Origin: an uncultured Pseudomonadales bacterium | Lineage (GTDB): Bacteria > Pseudomonadota > Gammaproteobacteria > Pseudomonadales > Pseudohongiellaceae | NCBI GenBank assembly: GCA_943842505.1 | Contig: CALTDI010000010.1 | Span: forward strand, 248,001-312,000 | Direction: 5' to 3' | Length of the DNA stretch: 64,000 nt | In this document: piece after piece, positions 63,163 through 64,000 of the stretch | Layout: every line of letters starts with the position of its first letter | Numbering within the stretch: position 1 is the first letter of the stretch | Notes under the pieces: generated by a model | What the model was told of the DNA's origin: nothing | What the model saw: only the letters and a program-made list of their open reading frames with translations | The model's database searches: none | Program-made: the position numbers and the translations under genes

Positions 63163-64000
63163 AAAGATGGCCCAAAAGAATTGCTTTTAGCGCGATGATG
63201 TCTTTGGCGATTTTGGCTTATAACTTTTGGTTACACGACAACTTGTCAGGACAGCTCGCTATACTCATTTCCCTTCTTGCGATTACTGGTCTCCCGCACG
63301 GCGCTATCGATCCAGCTATTGCCAGACGCGCCGGGTTTTGGCAGGGTGCCGGAGGGCTTATGGTATTCTCCTTATCGTATTTTCTATTATCTCTTGCAAT
63401 GGTTGGAATATGGTTCGTATCTCCCGAGGTACTTGTGATTCCTTTGTTAGTACTTTCGGCCTGGCATTTTTCCGGCGATTGGCTTGTTTTTTTCGATAGG
63501 CCTCTTAGTCTTGCGGTAAGCGTATCAGTTATAACTTTGCCTGCTTTTTTCTTCGAGGTAGAAGTAACGTCAATATTTGATTTACTTGTCCCAAATTCTA
63601 GTGCTGTTGTTGTAGAGTTAATGGGCCTTATCGCGGTTGTTAGCACTTTGTATGTGGTATGCAGATGTATGAGCGCTCCAGATCTGAGTAAAATAGCTCT
63701 AATAGAGATCTTTACGCTTTTTTGCGCCTCCGTAGCATTGCCGCCAATACCCTACTTCACTCTTTATTTTTGCCTGCTGCATAGTCCACTGCATTTACAC
63801 GAGTCACTGTCTAAACTTGGCTTTTCTCAGGTTATAGTTTTTGCTTTGCCTTTTACCGTGCTTGGAATCGCAGCAGGAATTGCTTTTCTAATTCATCTTC
63901 CGGCTGCAGATTTAAGCCAGCAGATAATTCAGGTGATTTTTATAGGCTTGTTCGCTTTGACGGTGCCACACATGGTGCTTATCGCACTTTCAAGAAAAAG
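63144..64000 (+). CDS. blh: Beta-carotene 15,15'-dioxygenase Blh (3' partial)
   Basis: Open from ATG 63144 to the right edge (285 full codons), overlapping crtY by 19 bp. A hydrophobic membrane protein with the Brp/Blh histidine motifs: GLPHGAIDPA near residue 52, WHFSGDW at about 110, CLLHSPLHLHE at about 210 and TVPHMVL near the edge. It cleaves beta-carotene into two retinals, the chromophore of the divergent proteorhodopsin. The last part lies outside the window. Confidence 0.94.
   Translation, partial: MAQSVIERWPKRIAFSAMMSLAILAYNFWLHDNLSGQLAILISLLAITGLPHGAIDPAIARRAGFWQGAGGLMVFSLSYFLLSLAMVGIWFVSPEVLVIPLLVLSAWHFSGDWLVFFDRPLSLAVSVSVITLPAFFFEVEVTSIFDLLVPNSSAVVVELMGLIAVVSTLYVVCRCMSAPDLSKIALIEIFTLFCASVALPPIPYFTLYFCLLHSPLHLHESLSKLGFSQVIVFALPFTVLGIAAGIAFLIHLPAADLSQQIIQVIFIGLFALTVPHMVLIALSRK

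Noticed and set aside
1..64000. CRISPR arrays, prophage or insertion sequences
   Set aside because: No regularly spaced repeats, phage structural genes or transposases were found anywhere in the window.

Overview
The window reads as chromosomal DNA of a free-living marine gammaproteobacterium. The housekeeping genes are gammaproteobacterial in type: AcnA aconitase, RarA, a PA4780-type RIO kinase, a DUF1415 protein and YhhN. There are many sodium symporters, many exported Tat and lipoprotein enzymes, and a proteorhodopsin with a full retinal pathway. A lineage close to the oligotrophic marine gammaproteobacteria (SAR92, OM60 or OM182 types) is likely, but this is inference; there is no rRNA or marker phylogeny here. 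I see no tRNA, rRNA, CRISPR array, prophage or intact insertion sequence.

Layout. 1-6.4 kb: end of a betaine-type ABC permease/binding-protein fusion, then a probable operon of an SSS symporter, a Gfo/Idh/MocA oxidoreductase, an aldo/keto reductase and a TauD-type dioxygenase. 6.4-9.8 kb, minus strand: an exported methyltransferase-like protein, a rhodanese lipoprotein, and a membrane class III cyclase whose degenerate HD-GYP domain is split by a frameshift. 9.8-17 kb: a FadR-type GntR regulator behind a very clear pair of operators, an RND efflux pair and an exported hydrolase. 17-22 kb: small transporters and an exported esterase. 22-26.7 kb: symporter, omega-aminotransferase and CoA-acylating semialdehyde dehydrogenase, a coherent beta-alanine-type degradation unit. 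26.8-37.6 kb: mixed single genes, an ABC exporter, aconitase lacking a canonical start codon, and RarA.

37.7-48.5 kb is rich in exported oxidative and lactone-type enzymes: cytochrome c lipoprotein plus aldonolactone oxidase, a DSD1-family PLP enzyme, a TonB receptor, nitroreductase, SMP-30, MBL lactonase, COG3618 amidohydrolase and a PAL-like beta-propeller. 48.6-57.3 kb: RIO kinase, an orphan GspF-like protein, a repeat-rich intergenic stretch with a possible three-way-junction element and an FNR-type box, then a cytochrome c/PHM-like copper monooxygenase with a secreted partner, a beta-lactamase-fold hydrolase and YhhN.

57.6-64 kb is the proteorhodopsin photosystem: proteorhodopsin on the minus strand, divergent from crtE-crtI-crtB-crtY-blh. 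Together these make GGPP, phytoene, lycopene, beta-carotene and finally retinal for the green-type proton pump. crtE carries a frameshift, and blh runs off the right edge. The cluster looks more AT-rich than the rest and is bordered by a 52-bp perfect palindrome.

The points most worth checking are the frameshifts in crtE and the cyclase, the missing acnA start, the nested GntR operators, the structured element at 52.34 kb, and the PHM-like and PAL-like proteins lying a few kilobases apart.
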